Assembly (NCBI RefSeq): GCF_900113315.1 | Contig: NZ_FOZG01000002.1 | Location: forward strand, 310,001-374,000 | Source of the DNA: Sphingomonas jatrophae | Lineage (GTDB): Bacteria; Pseudomonadota; Alphaproteobacteria; Sphingomonadales; Sphingomonadaceae | Reading direction: 5' to 3' | Length of the DNA stretch: 64,000 bases | Part shown: positions 32,601 to 40,672 of the stretch, piece after piece | How the letters are laid out: each line of letters begins with the position of its first letter | How positions within the stretch are numbered: position 1 is the first letter of the stretch | The notes under the pieces: generated by a model | What the model was told of the DNA's origin: nothing | Databases searched by the model: none | What the model saw: the letters and a program-made list of their open reading frames with translations, nothing else | Made by a program: the position numbers and the translations under genes

Positions 32601-34139
32601 CACGACATCTACTCGATCGAGGATCTGGCGCAGCTCATCTACGACCTGAAGCAGATCAATCCGCGCGCCCGCGTCTGCGTGAAGCTCGTCTCCTCCGCCG
32701 GCATCGGCACCGTCGCGGCGGGCGTCGCCAAGGCGCATGCCGACGTGATCCTCGTTGCCGGCCATGTCGGCGGCACCGGCGCGTCCCCCCAGACCAGCAT
32801 CAAATATGCCGGTACGCCGTGGGAGATGGGCTTAAGCGAAACCAATCAGGTGCTGACGCTGAACGGCCTGCGCCACCGCATCAAGCTGCGCACCGACGGC
32901 GGCCTGAAGACCGGGCGTGACATCGTCATCGCCGCGATCCTGGGAGCCGAGGAATTCGGCATCGGCACGCTCAGCCTCATTGCAATGGGCTGCATCATGG
33001 TGCGCCAGTGTCATTCGAACACCTGCCCGGTCGGCGTCTGCACGCAGGACGATGCGCTCAGGAAGAAGTTCGTCGGCACGCCGGAGAAGGTCATCAACCT
33101 GATGACCTTCATCGCCGAGGAAGTGCGCGAGATCCTCGCCAAGCTGGGCGTCAAGTCGCTCGACGAGATCATCGGCCGCACCGAGCTGCTCCGCCAGGTC
33201 AGCCGCGGGGCCGAGCACCTCGACGACCTCGATCTCAACCCCATCCTCGCCAAGGTGGACGCGCCGGATCATCACCGCCGCTTCGCCATCAACACCTTCC
33301 GCAACGAAGTGCCCGACAGCCTCGACGCGCAGATGATCGCGGATGCCAAGCCCGTATTCGAGCGGCGGGAGAAGATGCAGCTGACCTACACGGTCAGGAA
33401 CACGCACCGCGCCGTCGGGACGCGCCTGTCGGCCGAGATCACCAAGCTCTACGGGCAGGACACGCTGTCGGACGGGCATGTCACCGTCCGCCTGCGCGGC
33501 TCGGCCGGCCAGTCGCTCGGCGCGTTCCTGTGCAAGGGCATCAAGCTGGAGGTGTTCGGCGACGCCAACGACTATGTCGGCAAGGGCCTGTCCGGTGGCG
33601 TCATCACGATCCGGCCGATGGTCTCCTCCCCGCTCGTCACGCGGGACAATACGATCATCGGCAACACCGTCCTTTACGGCGCGACCAGCGGCAAGCTGTA
33701 CGCGGCCGGTCAGGCGGGCGAGCGCTTCGCGGTGCGTAATTCGGGCGCGACCGTGGTCGTCGAGGGCTGCGGCGCGAACGGCTGCGAATATATGACAGGC
33801 GGCGTCGCCGTGATCCTGGGCCGGACCGGCGAGAATTTCGGTGCGGGCATGACGGGCGGCATGGCCTTCGTGCTGGACGAGGACGGCGCCTTCCCCGATC
33901 TCGCCAATCCCGACAGCATCGTCTGGCAGCGGCTCGCCTCCGCCCGGTGGGAGGCGCGCGCCAAGTCGCTGATCGCGGAGCATGCGGTGGCGACCGACAG
34001 CAAGTGGGCGCACAGCCTGCTGGACGATTGGGAGCGCACCCGGCTGAAGCTGTGGCAGGTGGTGCCGAAGGAGATGCTGAGCCGCCTGCCCCACCCGCTC
34101 GACGACCGTGCCGAGGCGGAAGCCGTCGCCGCTGAATAG
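29616..34139 (+). CDS. gltB: Glutamate synthase [NADPH] large subunit
   Basis: A 1507-aa protein with all domains. A propeptide is followed by the Ntn-type amidotransferase with nucleophile Cys25 (GDACGVG). Then come a central domain, the FMN/glutamate synthase barrel (GEGGEDKSRYKPY, GAKPGEGGQLPGFKV, GHVGGTGASPQTSIKYAG) with the 3Fe-4S cysteines in CIMVRQCHSNTCPVGVC, and a C-terminal beta-helix (GxxxGxG repeats). It hydrolyses glutamine and channels ammonia to 2-oxoglutarate. Last gene of the gltD operon; a strong hairpin follows. Confidence 0.98.
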   Translation: MTTEAERIRLASEGMYRPEFEGDACGVGLVAATDGKASRRVVTAAIDALKAVWHRGAVDADGKTGDGAGIHVDLPAAFFDDAIELSGHRPLPNRLAVGMIFLPRTDLGAQEMCRTIVESEIIDFGYTIYGWRQVPVDVSVIGDKAMMTRPEIEQIMIAGPMPDQESIEEFEKKLYLVRRRIERKVIEAQIQGFYVCSLSARSIIYKGLFLAAELSVFYPDLQDERFVSRVAVFHQRYSTNTFPQWWLAQPFRTLAHNGEINTIRGNKNWMKSHEIKMASLAFGEHSEEIKPLIPAGASDTAALDAVFEAICRSGRDAPTAKLMLVPEAWQNDPSLPAPVADMYRYFGSVMEPWDGPAALAMTDGRWVVAGVDRNALRPLRTTRTADNLLIVGSETGMVVVPESTVVAKGALGPGQMVAIDLDEGRLYGDAEVKARIAGEHPYGEWVQGFRTLGDLPIPDDAAPTRFERADLLRRQVAAGQTMEDMELILSPQVEEAKEAIGSMGDDTPLAVISDRPRLISHFFRQNFSQVTNPPIDSLRETRVMSLKTRFGNLANILDIGPVQSDVLVLDSPVLGSAEWTTLKAHFGDRAADIDCTFAAPVGPDSLRQAIAAVRAQAEQAVREGRTELFLTDEHVGPDRIAIPAVLAAAAVHTHLVRRGLRSYASVNVRAAECLDTHYFAVLIGVGATTVNAYLAEAAIVDRQARGLFGRLSVEECLKRHRKAIDDGLLKIMSKMGIAVISSYRGGYNFEAVGLSRALVNDMFPGMPAKISGEGYASLQLNAVERHEAAFDDVVVALPVGGFYRQRGGGEAHAYSAQLMHLLQTAVATDSYSTYLQFSRGVKDLPPVYLRDLLEFNWAREAIPIDSVEAITEIRKRFVTPGMSLGALSPEAHETLAIAMNRIGAKAVSGEGGEDKSRYKPYANGDNANSVIKQIASGRFGVTAEYLGSAEELEIKVAQGAKPGEGGQLPGFKVTEMIARLRHATPGVTLISPPPHHDIYSIEDLAQLIYDLKQINPRARVCVKLVSSAGIGTVAAGVAKAHADVILVAGHVGGTGASPQTSIKYAGTPWEMGLSETNQVLTLNGLRHRIKLRTDGGLKTGRDIVIAAILGAEEFGIGTLSLIAMGCIMVRQCHSNTCPVGVCTQDDALRKKFVGTPEKVINLMTFIAEEVREILAKLGVKSLDEIIGRTELLRQVSRGAEHLDDLDLNPILAKVDAPDHHRRFAINTFRNEVPDSLDAQMIADAKPVFERREKMQLTYTVRNTHRAVGTRLSAEITKLYGQDTLSDGHVTVRLRGSAGQSLGAFLCKGIKLEVFGDANDYVGKGLSGGVITIRPMVSSPLVTRDNTIIGNTVLYGATSGKLYAAGQAGERFAVRNSGATVVVEGCGANGCEYMTGGVAVILGRTGENFGAGMTGGMAFVLDEDGAFPDLANPDSIVWQRLASARWEARAKSLIAEHAVATDSKWAHSLLDDWERTRLKLWQVVPKEMLSRLPHPLDDRAEAEAVAAE

Positions 34140-34148
34140 CCTGCGATC

Positions 34149-34177
34149 GGGGCCGGCGGCGATGCGTCGCCGGCCCC
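34149..34177 (+). terminator. Terminator after gltB
   Basis: GGGGCCGGCG (34149-34158) pairs perfectly with CGCCGGCCCC (34168-34177), nine bases after the gltB stop, followed by TTCCCC. Very stable stem with a poor T-run. Confidence 0.6.
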
Positions 34178-34213
34178 TTCCCCTGCACCGCAGGCGCGCC
34201 TAACAGACCAGCC

Positions 34214-34882
34214 ATGTGGCAGCTTTTTCAGTTCCCGCTCTGCCCCTTCTCCCGCAAGGTCCGCCTGCTGCTGGGTGAGAAGGGCGTGGGCTATGATCTC
34301 GTGCGCGAGTCCCCGTGGCTGCGACGTGACGAGTTTCTCGACATGAACCCGGCCGGCCAGACACCGGTCGTCGCCGGCGAAGGCGGCATCACGCTGATCC
34401 ACAGCCAGGCGATCTGCGAATATTTCGAAGAGACCTGCCCCCGCCCGCCGATGATCGTCGGCAGCGCGACCGAGCGCGCCGAGATCCGCCGGCTGGTCGC
34501 GCTGTTCGACGAGACGGTGCATAACGAGGTCGTCGCCCCGCTCATGTCGGAGCGGATGCTGAAGCGCATCGTGCTGCGCACCTCCCCCGATGCCAAGGCG
34601 CTGCGCGAGGCGATGAAGATCGCCAACACGCACCTCGATTATGTCGACTGGCTGCTGGATCACCGTCGCTGGCTGGCGGGTGCGGTGCTTAGCCTCGCCG
34701 ATCTGGCCGCCGCGGCACAGATCTCCGTCGCCGATTATTTGGGCGGCATCGACTGGCGCGGACATGAGCGGACCAAGGAATGGTATGCGGCGCTGAAATC
34801 GCGCCCCAGCTTCCGGCCGCTCCTGTCCGAGCGGATGGAGATCGTCACGCCGCCCCCGCATTACGACAAGGTCGATTTCTGA
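34214..34882 (+). CDS. Glutathione S-transferase family protein
   Basis: A 222-aa protein with a thioredoxin-fold N-terminus (QFPLCPFSRKVRLLLGEKGV) carrying the Cys/Ser G-site, the cis-Pro segment NPAGQTPVV and the glutathione-binding HSQAICEYFEE (E-S/A equivalent). A helical C-terminal domain includes the N-capping SLADLAAAAQISVADY. Cytoplasmic conjugation or reduction with glutathione; substrate unknown. Confidence 0.92.
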   Translation: MWQLFQFPLCPFSRKVRLLLGEKGVGYDLVRESPWLRRDEFLDMNPAGQTPVVAGEGGITLIHSQAICEYFEETCPRPPMIVGSATERAEIRRLVALFDETVHNEVVAPLMSERMLKRIVLRTSPDAKALREAMKIANTHLDYVDWLLDHRRWLAGAVLSLADLAAAAQISVADYLGGIDWRGHERTKEWYAALKSRPSFRPLLSERMEIVTPPPHYDKVDF

Positions 34883-34891
34883 TCCGATCGC

Positions 34892-34913
34892 CGCCCCGGC
34901 CTGTGCCGGGGCG
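34892..34913. terminator. Bidirectional terminator between convergent genes
   Basis: CGCCCCGGC (34892-34900), CTGT loop, GCCGGGGCG (34905-34913): perfect 9-bp stem between the GST gene (plus) and the NTF2-like gene (minus). No T-run on either side. Confidence 0.5.
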
Positions 34914-34924
34914 ACGAGATGCGA

Positions 34925-35290
34925 TCAGCCCGCTCCGCCCGTCAGCGGCGGCGTCTGCTGGTGCTGCACCACCGTCCACACCTCATGCTCGATGCGGCGA
35001 TAGGTTGAGGTGCAATGCGCCTCATAGGGCTGCGCATCCTGCTTGGACGCGCGCGCATGATAAGCGACGACGATCATGCCTTCCTGCGGCCGCGCGACCT
35101 GCCGCTCGCTCAGCTCGACCGAGGACCAGCGTGGCGTCTGCTGGACTGCCTTGATCGCTGCTTCGCCGGTGAAGACATAAGGCGGCTCCGGCAGCACCAT
35201 CAGGCACTCGTCGTCGATCGACTCCTCGTAATGTTCGGCATCCGCAGTCCACAGGCTTTCCTCGAAAGCCCAGATGCGCTCGTCGTTCAT
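34925..35290 (-). CDS. NTF2-like/DUF4440-type small protein (121 aa)
   Basis: Starts MNDERIWAFEESLWTADAEHYEESIDDECLMVLPEPPYVFTGEAAIKAVQQTPRW, the helix-plus-cone layout of the NTF2-like superfamily (DUF4440 style). It ends with VVAYHARASKQ...YEAHCTSTYRRIEHEVWTVVQHQQTP. The ATG at 35290 is preceded by AAGGAG. Ligand or enzymatic activity is unknown. Confidence 0.75.
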   Translation of the reverse strand: MNDERIWAFEESLWTADAEHYEESIDDECLMVLPEPPYVFTGEAAIKAVQQTPRWSSVELSERQVARPQEGMIVVAYHARASKQDAQPYEAHCTSTYRRIEHEVWTVVQHQQTPPLTGGAG

Positions 35291-35352
35291 GGCCGGCTCC
35301 TTGTTGGGGGACGGAGCGGCAATGGGCGGGACGCGCCGGGGTTCCGATCGTT

Positions 35353-35703
35353 TCAGCGGCGGCGCGGCGGGAGATTGCAGGGCGGCAGCTTCAGCTGCGC
35401 CAGATCGCGGCAGGGGCGCACCTGCACCGAGCCGTCGAGCCCGAGAAAGGCGCCGTAATCGGCTCCGCGATCGCACCGCACCGACCACATGTCGAGATTG
35501 CGATAAGGGCCGCGATGCGTGACCAGCTCGACCTTGCGGCAATATTGCCGGGAGTCGAGCACCGCGCGCCGCATCGCCGCGCGCCGCTGCAGATCCGACA
35601 GTTTCGCCAGCTGCGCGCTGAACGGATTGGCCTGGGGCCGCTGCGCCGCCGCGCCGCTGGCCAGCGCCGCCAGCGCCACGCCGAAAGTGACCAGTCGCCG
35701 CAT
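35353..35703 (-). CDS. Secreted hypothetical protein (116 aa)
   Basis: An N-terminal signal peptide (RRLVTFGVALAALASGAAAQ) is followed by a small domain with three Cys (YCRKVELV, VRCDRGADY, VRPCRDL, plus PPCNL near the end), so disulphides are likely in the periplasm. Its start overlaps the ubiG stop (TGATG). No family recognised. Confidence 0.7.
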   Translation of the reverse strand: MRRLVTFGVALAALASGAAAQRPQANPFSAQLAKLSDLQRRAAMRRAVLDSRQYCRKVELVTHRGPYRNLDMWSVRCDRGADYGAFLGLDGSVQVRPCRDLAQLKLPPCNLPPRRR

Positions 35704-36437
35704 CACGCCCTCCGCGCCGTTATCAGATAGTCGAGATCGAGATTGCTCCCCAGCCGGAAGCCACGCGCCGGATCGAACATGATGCCGCGCGTGTCGATCA
35801 CCTCCAGCCCGGCCGCGCGCACCATGTCGCCCAGCTCACCCGGCGCGACGAAGCGCGACCAATCATGCGTGCCGCGCGGAATGCCGCCGAAGCGCTCCGC
35901 CAGCTCCACCACCAGCAGACGGGAGAGCGGCGTGCGGTTGGGGGTGGAGAGGATCATCAGCCCGCCGGGCGCCAGCAGGTGCGCCAGGCGCGCGACGAAG
36001 GCGGCGGGATCGGCGGCATGCTCGATCACCTCGAGGCTGACGACGAGGTCGAACGTCTCGCCCGCCACCGCATCCGCATCGCCGACGCGGTAATCGATGG
36101 TGAGGCCCTGCCCCGCCGCATGCGCCCGCGCCACCGCCACGCCCTCGAACGCGGCATCGACCCCCGTCACCACGCCGCCCAGCCGTGCCAGCGGCTCACT
36201 GAGCAGCCCCGCGCCGCAGCCCATGTCGAGCACGCGGGCGCCCGCCAGCGGCTTCAGCCCGCGTGCGTCGCCATGGACGTGCGCATCCCATTGTTCGCGG
36301 ATGTAGCCGAGGCGCACCGGATTGAGCCGGTGCAGCATCGCGGAGGAGCCGCGCGGATCCCACCATTCCGCCGCCATGGCGCCGAAATGCGCCGCTTCGC
36401 GCGGATCCACGGTGGTCGTCACAGTTGCCATCGCCAT
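35703..36437 (-). CDS. ubiG: Ubiquinone biosynthesis O-methyltransferase
   Basis: A 244-aa class I SAM methyltransferase with motif I VLDMGCGAGLLSEPLARLG. It carries the UbiG-specific EAAHFGAMAAEWWDPRGSSAMLHRLNPVRLGYI N-terminus and STPNRTPLSRLLVVELAE with GTHDWSRFV. It performs both O-methylations of ubiquinone synthesis. GGGAG lies six bases before the ATG. Divergent from lysC. Confidence 0.97.
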   Translation of the reverse strand: MAMATVTTTVDPREAAHFGAMAAEWWDPRGSSAMLHRLNPVRLGYIREQWDAHVHGDARGLKPLAGARVLDMGCGAGLLSEPLARLGGVVTGVDAAFEGVAVARAHAAGQGLTIDYRVGDADAVAGETFDLVVSLEVIEHAADPAAFVARLAHLLAPGGLMILSTPNRTPLSRLLVVELAERFGGIPRGTHDWSRFVAPGELGDMVRAAGLEVIDTRGIMFDPARGFRLGSNLDLDYLITARRA

Positions 36438-36503
36438 ATCGGCTCCCTATCAGCCGCGCCGCACCCCTTTTCAACGCCTTTCCCGAGGATACAGGCCCGG
36501 CCC

Positions 36504-37757
36504 ATGGCGCGCATCGTGATGAAGTTCGGCGGCACCTCGATGGCGGGGATCGAGCGCATCCGCAACGTCGCCCGACGCGTGCGCCGCGAGGTGGAGGCGG
36601 GCAACGAGGTTGCCGTCGTCGTCTCCGCCATGGCGGGCGAGACGGACCGGCTCGTCCAGTTCTGCCGCGAAGCCTCCTCGCTCTACGATCCGCGCGAATA
36701 TGACGTGGTCGTCTCCTCGGGCGAACAGGTGACGAGCGGGCTGCTCGCCATCGCGCTCCAGGCGATGGGCGTGCGCGCGCGCAGCTGGCTCGGCTGGCAG
36801 ATGCCGATCCGCACGTCGGATGCGCACGCCTCCGCCCGGATCGGCGAGATCGAGACGGCCGGCCTGCTCGCCGCGATGCGCGACGGCGAGGTGGCGGTGA
36901 TCCCCGGCTTCCAGGGCGTGGCGCCGGGGGAGCGGATCACCACGCTCGGCCGGGGTGGTTCGGATACGTCGGCCGTGGCCGTGGCAGCGGCGGTGGGCGC
37001 CGATCGGTGCGACATCTACACCGACGTGGACGGCGTCTACACGACCGATCCGCGCATCGTTCCCAAGGCCCGCAAGCTCGCCCGCGTCACCTATGAGGAG
37101 ATGCTGGAGCTGGCGAGCGTCGGTGCCAAGGTGCTCCAGACCCGCTCGGTCGGGCTGGCGATGAAGGAGAAGGTGCGCGTGCAGGTGCTGTCGTCGTTCG
37201 ACGACGCGCCCGACGCGGCAACGCTGCCCGGAACGATGATCGTGGGCGAGGACGAGGTCGAGACGATGGAACGACAGCTGATTACCGGCATCGCGCACGA
37301 CAAGAACGAGGCGAAGGTGACGCTCACCGCCGTGCCTGACCGGCCGGGCGCGGTGGCGACGATCTTCTCGCCGCTGGCCGATGCGTCGATCAACGTCGAC
37401 ATGATCGTGCAGAATGTCGCGCATTCGACCGGATCGACGGACGTCACCTTCACCGTGCCGCAGGCGGAGCTCGCCCGCGCGCTCGACGTGCTGGAAAAGC
37501 AGCGTCCCACCATCGGCTATGAAAGCCTAGTGCACGATACGTCGGTCGCGAAGATCAGCGTGGTCGGCGTCGGCATGCGCAGCCATGCGGGCGTTGCAGC
37601 CGCCATGTTCAAGGCGCTGGCGGACCGCGGCATCAACATCCTCGCCATCACGACGAGCGAGATCAAGGTCTCGGTGCTGATCCACGAGGATTATACCGAG
37701 CTTGCAGTGCGTGTGCTGCACACCACGTACGGGCTCGACGCCGACGAGGCGGCCTGA
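36504..37757 (+). CDS. lysC: Aspartate kinase
   Basis: A 417-aa protein. KFGGTSMAGIERIRNVA is the N-terminal kinase signature, TLGRGGSDTSAVAVAAAVGADRCDIYTDVDGVYTTDPR the aspartate/ATP-binding region, and two ACT domains follow from residue ~265 (allosteric control by lysine/threonine). First step of Lys/Thr/Met synthesis. The ATG at 36504 gives the family N-terminus; longer frames upstream are antisense to ubiG. Confidence 0.97.
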   Translation: MARIVMKFGGTSMAGIERIRNVARRVRREVEAGNEVAVVVSAMAGETDRLVQFCREASSLYDPREYDVVVSSGEQVTSGLLAIALQAMGVRARSWLGWQMPIRTSDAHASARIGEIETAGLLAAMRDGEVAVIPGFQGVAPGERITTLGRGGSDTSAVAVAAAVGADRCDIYTDVDGVYTTDPRIVPKARKLARVTYEEMLELASVGAKVLQTRSVGLAMKEKVRVQVLSSFDDAPDAATLPGTMIVGEDEVETMERQLITGIAHDKNEAKVTLTAVPDRPGAVATIFSPLADASINVDMIVQNVAHSTGSTDVTFTVPQAELARALDVLEKQRPTIGYESLVHDTSVAKISVVGVGMRSHAGVAAAMFKALADRGINILAITTSEIKVSVLIHEDYTELAVRVLHTTYGLDADEAA

Positions 37758-37777
37758 TTTCTTCGGAGTTTCCGACC

Positions 37778-38845
37778 ATGACGACCACCGCCCGCTCCTA
37801 TGCCGTGCAGGACGCGCACACCCCTTTCGCGCCCTTCTCCTTCGAACGGCGCGATGTCGGCCCGCGTGATGTCGCGATCGACATCCTGTTCTGCGGCATC
37901 TGCCACTCGGATCTGCATACGGCGCGCAGCGAGTGGGACGGCACGCTCTACCCCTGCGTGCCCGGCCACGAGATCGTCGGCCGCGTGACCGTGGTCGGAC
38001 CTGAGGTGACGAAGTTCGCGGTGGGCGACATTGCGGGCGTCGGCTGCATGGTGGACAGCTGCGGCACCTGCCCGTCCTGCCACGAGGGCGAGGAGCAATA
38101 TTGCACCGGCACCGGCTTCGTCGGCACCTACAATGGCGCGGACACGGTGCTGGGCGGGCACACGTTCGGCGGCTATTCCGACCATATCGTCGTCGACGAG
38201 GGCTTCGTGCTTCGCATCGGCCATGACGAGAAGGATCTCGCCGCTGTGGCGCCGTTGCTGTGCGCCGGGATCACCACCTATTCGCCGCTGAAGCACTGGA
38301 AGGTCGGGCCTGGCCAGAAGGTCGGCGTGGTGGGCCTCGGCGGGCTCGGCCATATGGGCGTGAAGATCGCCGCCGCGCTGGGTGCGGAGGTGACCGTGTT
38401 CACCACTTCGCCGAACAAGCGTGAGGATGCGCTGCGGCTTGGCGCCACCGACGTGATCGTCTCGCGCGATGCCGATCAGATGGCGGCGGCCGCCGGCACG
38501 TTCGACTTCATCCTCAACACCGTCGCCGCGCCGCACGATCTCGATCCGCTGCTCGCCGCGCTTAAGCGCGACGGCACGATGGTGCTGGTGGGCGTGCCGG
38601 ACTCGGCGCACCCCTCGCCCAGCGTCGGCAATCTGATCTTCCGCCGCCGCGCGCTCGCCGGATCGCTGATCGGCGGCATCGCCGAGACGCAGGAGATGCT
38701 CGATTTCTGCCAGCAGCACGGCCTGACGGCAGACGTGGAGGTGATCCCGATCCAGCAGATCGAGGATGCCTATGCGCGCATGGTGAAGAGCGACGTGAAG
38801 TATCGCTTCTCCATCGACATGCAGTCGCTGAAGCAGGACGCCTGA
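37778..38845 (+). CDS. Zinc-dependent NAD(P) alcohol dehydrogenase (YahK/CAD type)
   Basis: A 355-aa MDR protein. The catalytic zinc site is CGICHSDLHTARSEW with PGHEIVGRV. The structural zinc loop is CGTCPSCHEGEEQYC, and the nucleotide-binding motif is GVVGLGGLGHMGVKIAAALG. This layout is that of the YahK/cinnamyl alcohol dehydrogenase family of broad aldehyde reductases. It follows lysC by 20 bases but is probably functionally unrelated. Confidence 0.93.
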   Translation: MTTTARSYAVQDAHTPFAPFSFERRDVGPRDVAIDILFCGICHSDLHTARSEWDGTLYPCVPGHEIVGRVTVVGPEVTKFAVGDIAGVGCMVDSCGTCPSCHEGEEQYCTGTGFVGTYNGADTVLGGHTFGGYSDHIVVDEGFVLRIGHDEKDLAAVAPLLCAGITTYSPLKHWKVGPGQKVGVVGLGGLGHMGVKIAAALGAEVTVFTTSPNKREDALRLGATDVIVSRDADQMAAAAGTFDFILNTVAAPHDLDPLLAALKRDGTMVLVGVPDSAHPSPSVGNLIFRRRALAGSLIGGIAETQEMLDFCQQHGLTADVEVIPIQQIEDAYARMVKSDVKYRFSIDMQSLKQDA

Positions 38846-38847
38846 GC

Positions 38848-39861
38848 TTGGGACAGGATCGGCTTCATGCGCTGATGGCGCGCGGCACCGCCTTCCTCGG
38901 CTGCGAGGTGGCGGTGCTGGGCGGTGCGATGTCGTGGGTGAGCGAGCGCAATCTCGTCGCCGCCATCTCCAATGCAGGCGGCTTCGGTGTGATCGCGTGC
39001 GGCGCGATGACGCCGGCACTGCTCGATGCCGAGATTGCCGGCACCAAGGCGCTGACGGACAAGCCGTTCGGCGTGAACCTGATCACCATGCACCCGGACT
39101 TGTCCGAGCTGATCGACGTGTGCGCGCGTCACGGCGTCGGCCATGTCGTGCTGGCGGGCGGCCTGCCACCGGCGGGGTCGCTCGAGCGGATCAAGGGATC
39201 GGGTGCCAAGCTGATCTGCTTCGCGCCGGCACTTGCGCTGGCCAAGAAGCTGATCCGCTCGGGCGTGGACGCGCTGGTGATCGAAGGCATGGAGGCTGGC
39301 GGCCATATCGGCCCCGTCTCCACCAGCGTGCTGGCGCAGGAGATGCTGCCCGAGATCGCGGACAAGCTGCCCGTCTTCGTGGCAGGCGGCATCGGCCGCG
39401 GTGAGGCAATTGCGGGCTATCTGGAGATGGGCGCCGCCGGCGTGCAGCTCGGCACGCGCTTCGTCTGCGCGACCGAGAGCATCGCGCATGCGAACTTCAA
39501 ACGCGCCTTCATCCGCGCATCAGCACGTGATGCGGTGGCCAGCGTGCAGATCGATCCGCGCCTGCCGGTCATCCCGGTGCGCGCGCTGAAAAATGCAGGG
39601 GGTGAGCTGTTCACCGCCAAGCAGCGCGAAGTGGCCCAATCGCTGGACGAGGGCCGTGTCGCGATGGCCGAGGCACAGCTTCAGATCGAACATTATTGGG
39701 CGGGCGCGCTGCGCCGGGCCGTAGTCGACGGTGATGTCGAGCACGGGTCGGTCATGGCCGGTCAGTCGGTGGGCATGGTCAGCCGCGAGGAGCCGGTGGC
39801 GGCGATCCTGGCCGAGTTGATGACGCAAGCCGCCGCCGCGCTGGAAAAGCGGGCGGCCTGA
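38848..39861 (+). CDS. Nitronate monooxygenase / FabK-like FMN enzyme
   Basis: A 337-aa TIM-barrel flavoprotein starting with TTG two bases after the previous stop. AISNAGGFGVIACGAMTPALLDAEI, GVDALVIEGMEAGGHIGPVS and PVFVAGGIGRGEAIAGYLEMGAAGVQLGTRFV are the family's FMN and phosphate-binding motifs, with the conserved GGHxG His. It may oxidise nitronates or act as an FabK-type enoyl reductase; the sequence alone does not decide. Confidence 0.88.
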   Translation: MGQDRLHALMARGTAFLGCEVAVLGGAMSWVSERNLVAAISNAGGFGVIACGAMTPALLDAEIAGTKALTDKPFGVNLITMHPDLSELIDVCARHGVGHVVLAGGLPPAGSLERIKGSGAKLICFAPALALAKKLIRSGVDALVIEGMEAGGHIGPVSTSVLAQEMLPEIADKLPVFVAGGIGRGEAIAGYLEMGAAGVQLGTRFVCATESIAHANFKRAFIRASARDAVASVQIDPRLPVIPVRALKNAGGELFTAKQREVAQSLDEGRVAMAEAQLQIEHYWAGALRRAVVDGDVEHGSVMAGQSVGMVSREEPVAAILAELMTQAAAALEKRAA

Positions 39862-39871
39862 CAGCGCCGTG

Positions 39872-39911
39872 CCACCCGGCCTGAACCTGTAGGCAGGCTC
39901 AGGCCGGGTGG
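39872..39911. terminator. Bidirectional terminator between convergent genes
   Basis: CCACCCGGCCTGA (39872-39884) pairs perfectly with TCAGGCCGGGTGG (39899-39911) around a 14-base loop, between the stop at 39861 (plus) and the small minus-strand gene ending at 39920. Confidence 0.6.
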
Positions 39912-39919
39912 AGCGTGGC

Positions 39920-40108
39920 TCAGCGGCCGCGCAGCGTGTTCAGTAGCGCGAGACCGATCACGCCCGCTGCGGTGTAGCTGGCCCACTTGTTCGCCTTCAC
40001 GAACGACTTGGCCTTGTCGAGGTGCGGCTGCACCTGCGCCTGCAGGCCGGGCTTCGCGGAATCGTTGGCGGTGTGCGCGGTGGTGCCGGAGAAGGTGTCG
40101 GTCGCCAT
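39920..40108 (-). CDS. Small single-helix membrane-associated protein (62 aa)
   Basis: GLQAQVQPHLDKAKSFVKANKWASYTAAGVIGLALLNTLRGR gives an amphipathic segment and one short hydrophobic C-terminal helix with a basic tail, like ElaB/YqjD-type proteins in plan. The ATG at 40108 has GGAGCACC upstream. No firm family. Confidence 0.65.
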   Translation of the reverse strand: MATDTFSGTTAHTANDSAKPGLQAQVQPHLDKAKSFVKANKWASYTAAGVIGLALLNTLRGR

Positions 40109-40184
40109 GATGGTGCTCCTGGGGTTTGATTGAACCGCGCCCCTAACGACCGGCTGGCGAGTCGGTGCCATGATCCACCGCCGA

Positions 40185-40586
40185 TCAGGCCCGGATTGTC
40201 GCCCCTAAAGACCAGCTATGGCCGAACGGATCGCGCAGCTGGCCATAGCGATCGCCCCAGAAGGCGTCGGCCAGCGGCATCGTGACCTCGGCGCCGGCGG
40301 CCACCGCACGCTCGAACAGCGCATCGGCATCCTCGACCTGCAGGTGGATCGTCACGCCCGAGGCAGGGGGTGCCGGCGGCTGCCATTCGGGGAACTCATC
40401 GAACAGGATTAGGTGCGCGCCGTTCAGCAGGAGCCCGGCATACATCAGCCTTTTGCCATCCTCGGCGAAGTTCTGCTCCGCCACCTCCGCACCGAAAGCG
40501 GCGGCATAGAAGCGACACGCCTCCGCGCCGCGGCCATCCTTGATCGTCAGGCAGGGCGTGACGCCGCTGGTTGGCCGGCCGGTCAT
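40185..40586 (-). CDS. VOC (glyoxalase/PhnB-like) family protein
   Basis: A 133-aa protein: TPCLTIKDGRGAEACRFYAAAFGAEVAEQ, HLILFDEFPEW, GVTIHLQVEDADALFERAVAAGAEVTMPLADAFWGDRYGQLRDPFGHSWSLG. This is the paired beta-alpha-beta-beta-beta fold of PhnB-like VOC proteins. Substrate unknown; starts at ATG 40586. Confidence 0.88.
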   Translation of the reverse strand: MTGRPTSGVTPCLTIKDGRGAEACRFYAAAFGAEVAEQNFAEDGKRLMYAGLLLNGAHLILFDEFPEWQPPAPPASGVTIHLQVEDADALFERAVAAGAEVTMPLADAFWGDRYGQLRDPFGHSWSLGATIRA

Positions 40587-40672
40587 CGCAATCTCCTCTG
40601 CATGGCATGAGTCTGCCGCCACCTAGCATAATATGCTTCGCCTTGCGGCGATCGGGCCGCTAGCGTCGCCTC

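Noticed and set aside
29598-34094. Long minus-strand frames (up to 590 aa) over gltB
   Set aside because: Asp/His/Arg-rich shadows of the gltB reading frame; gltB itself is unmistakable.
35865-36503. N-terminal extension of aspartate kinase
   Set aside because: The extension is antisense to ubiG; the kinase family starts at the ATG at 36504.
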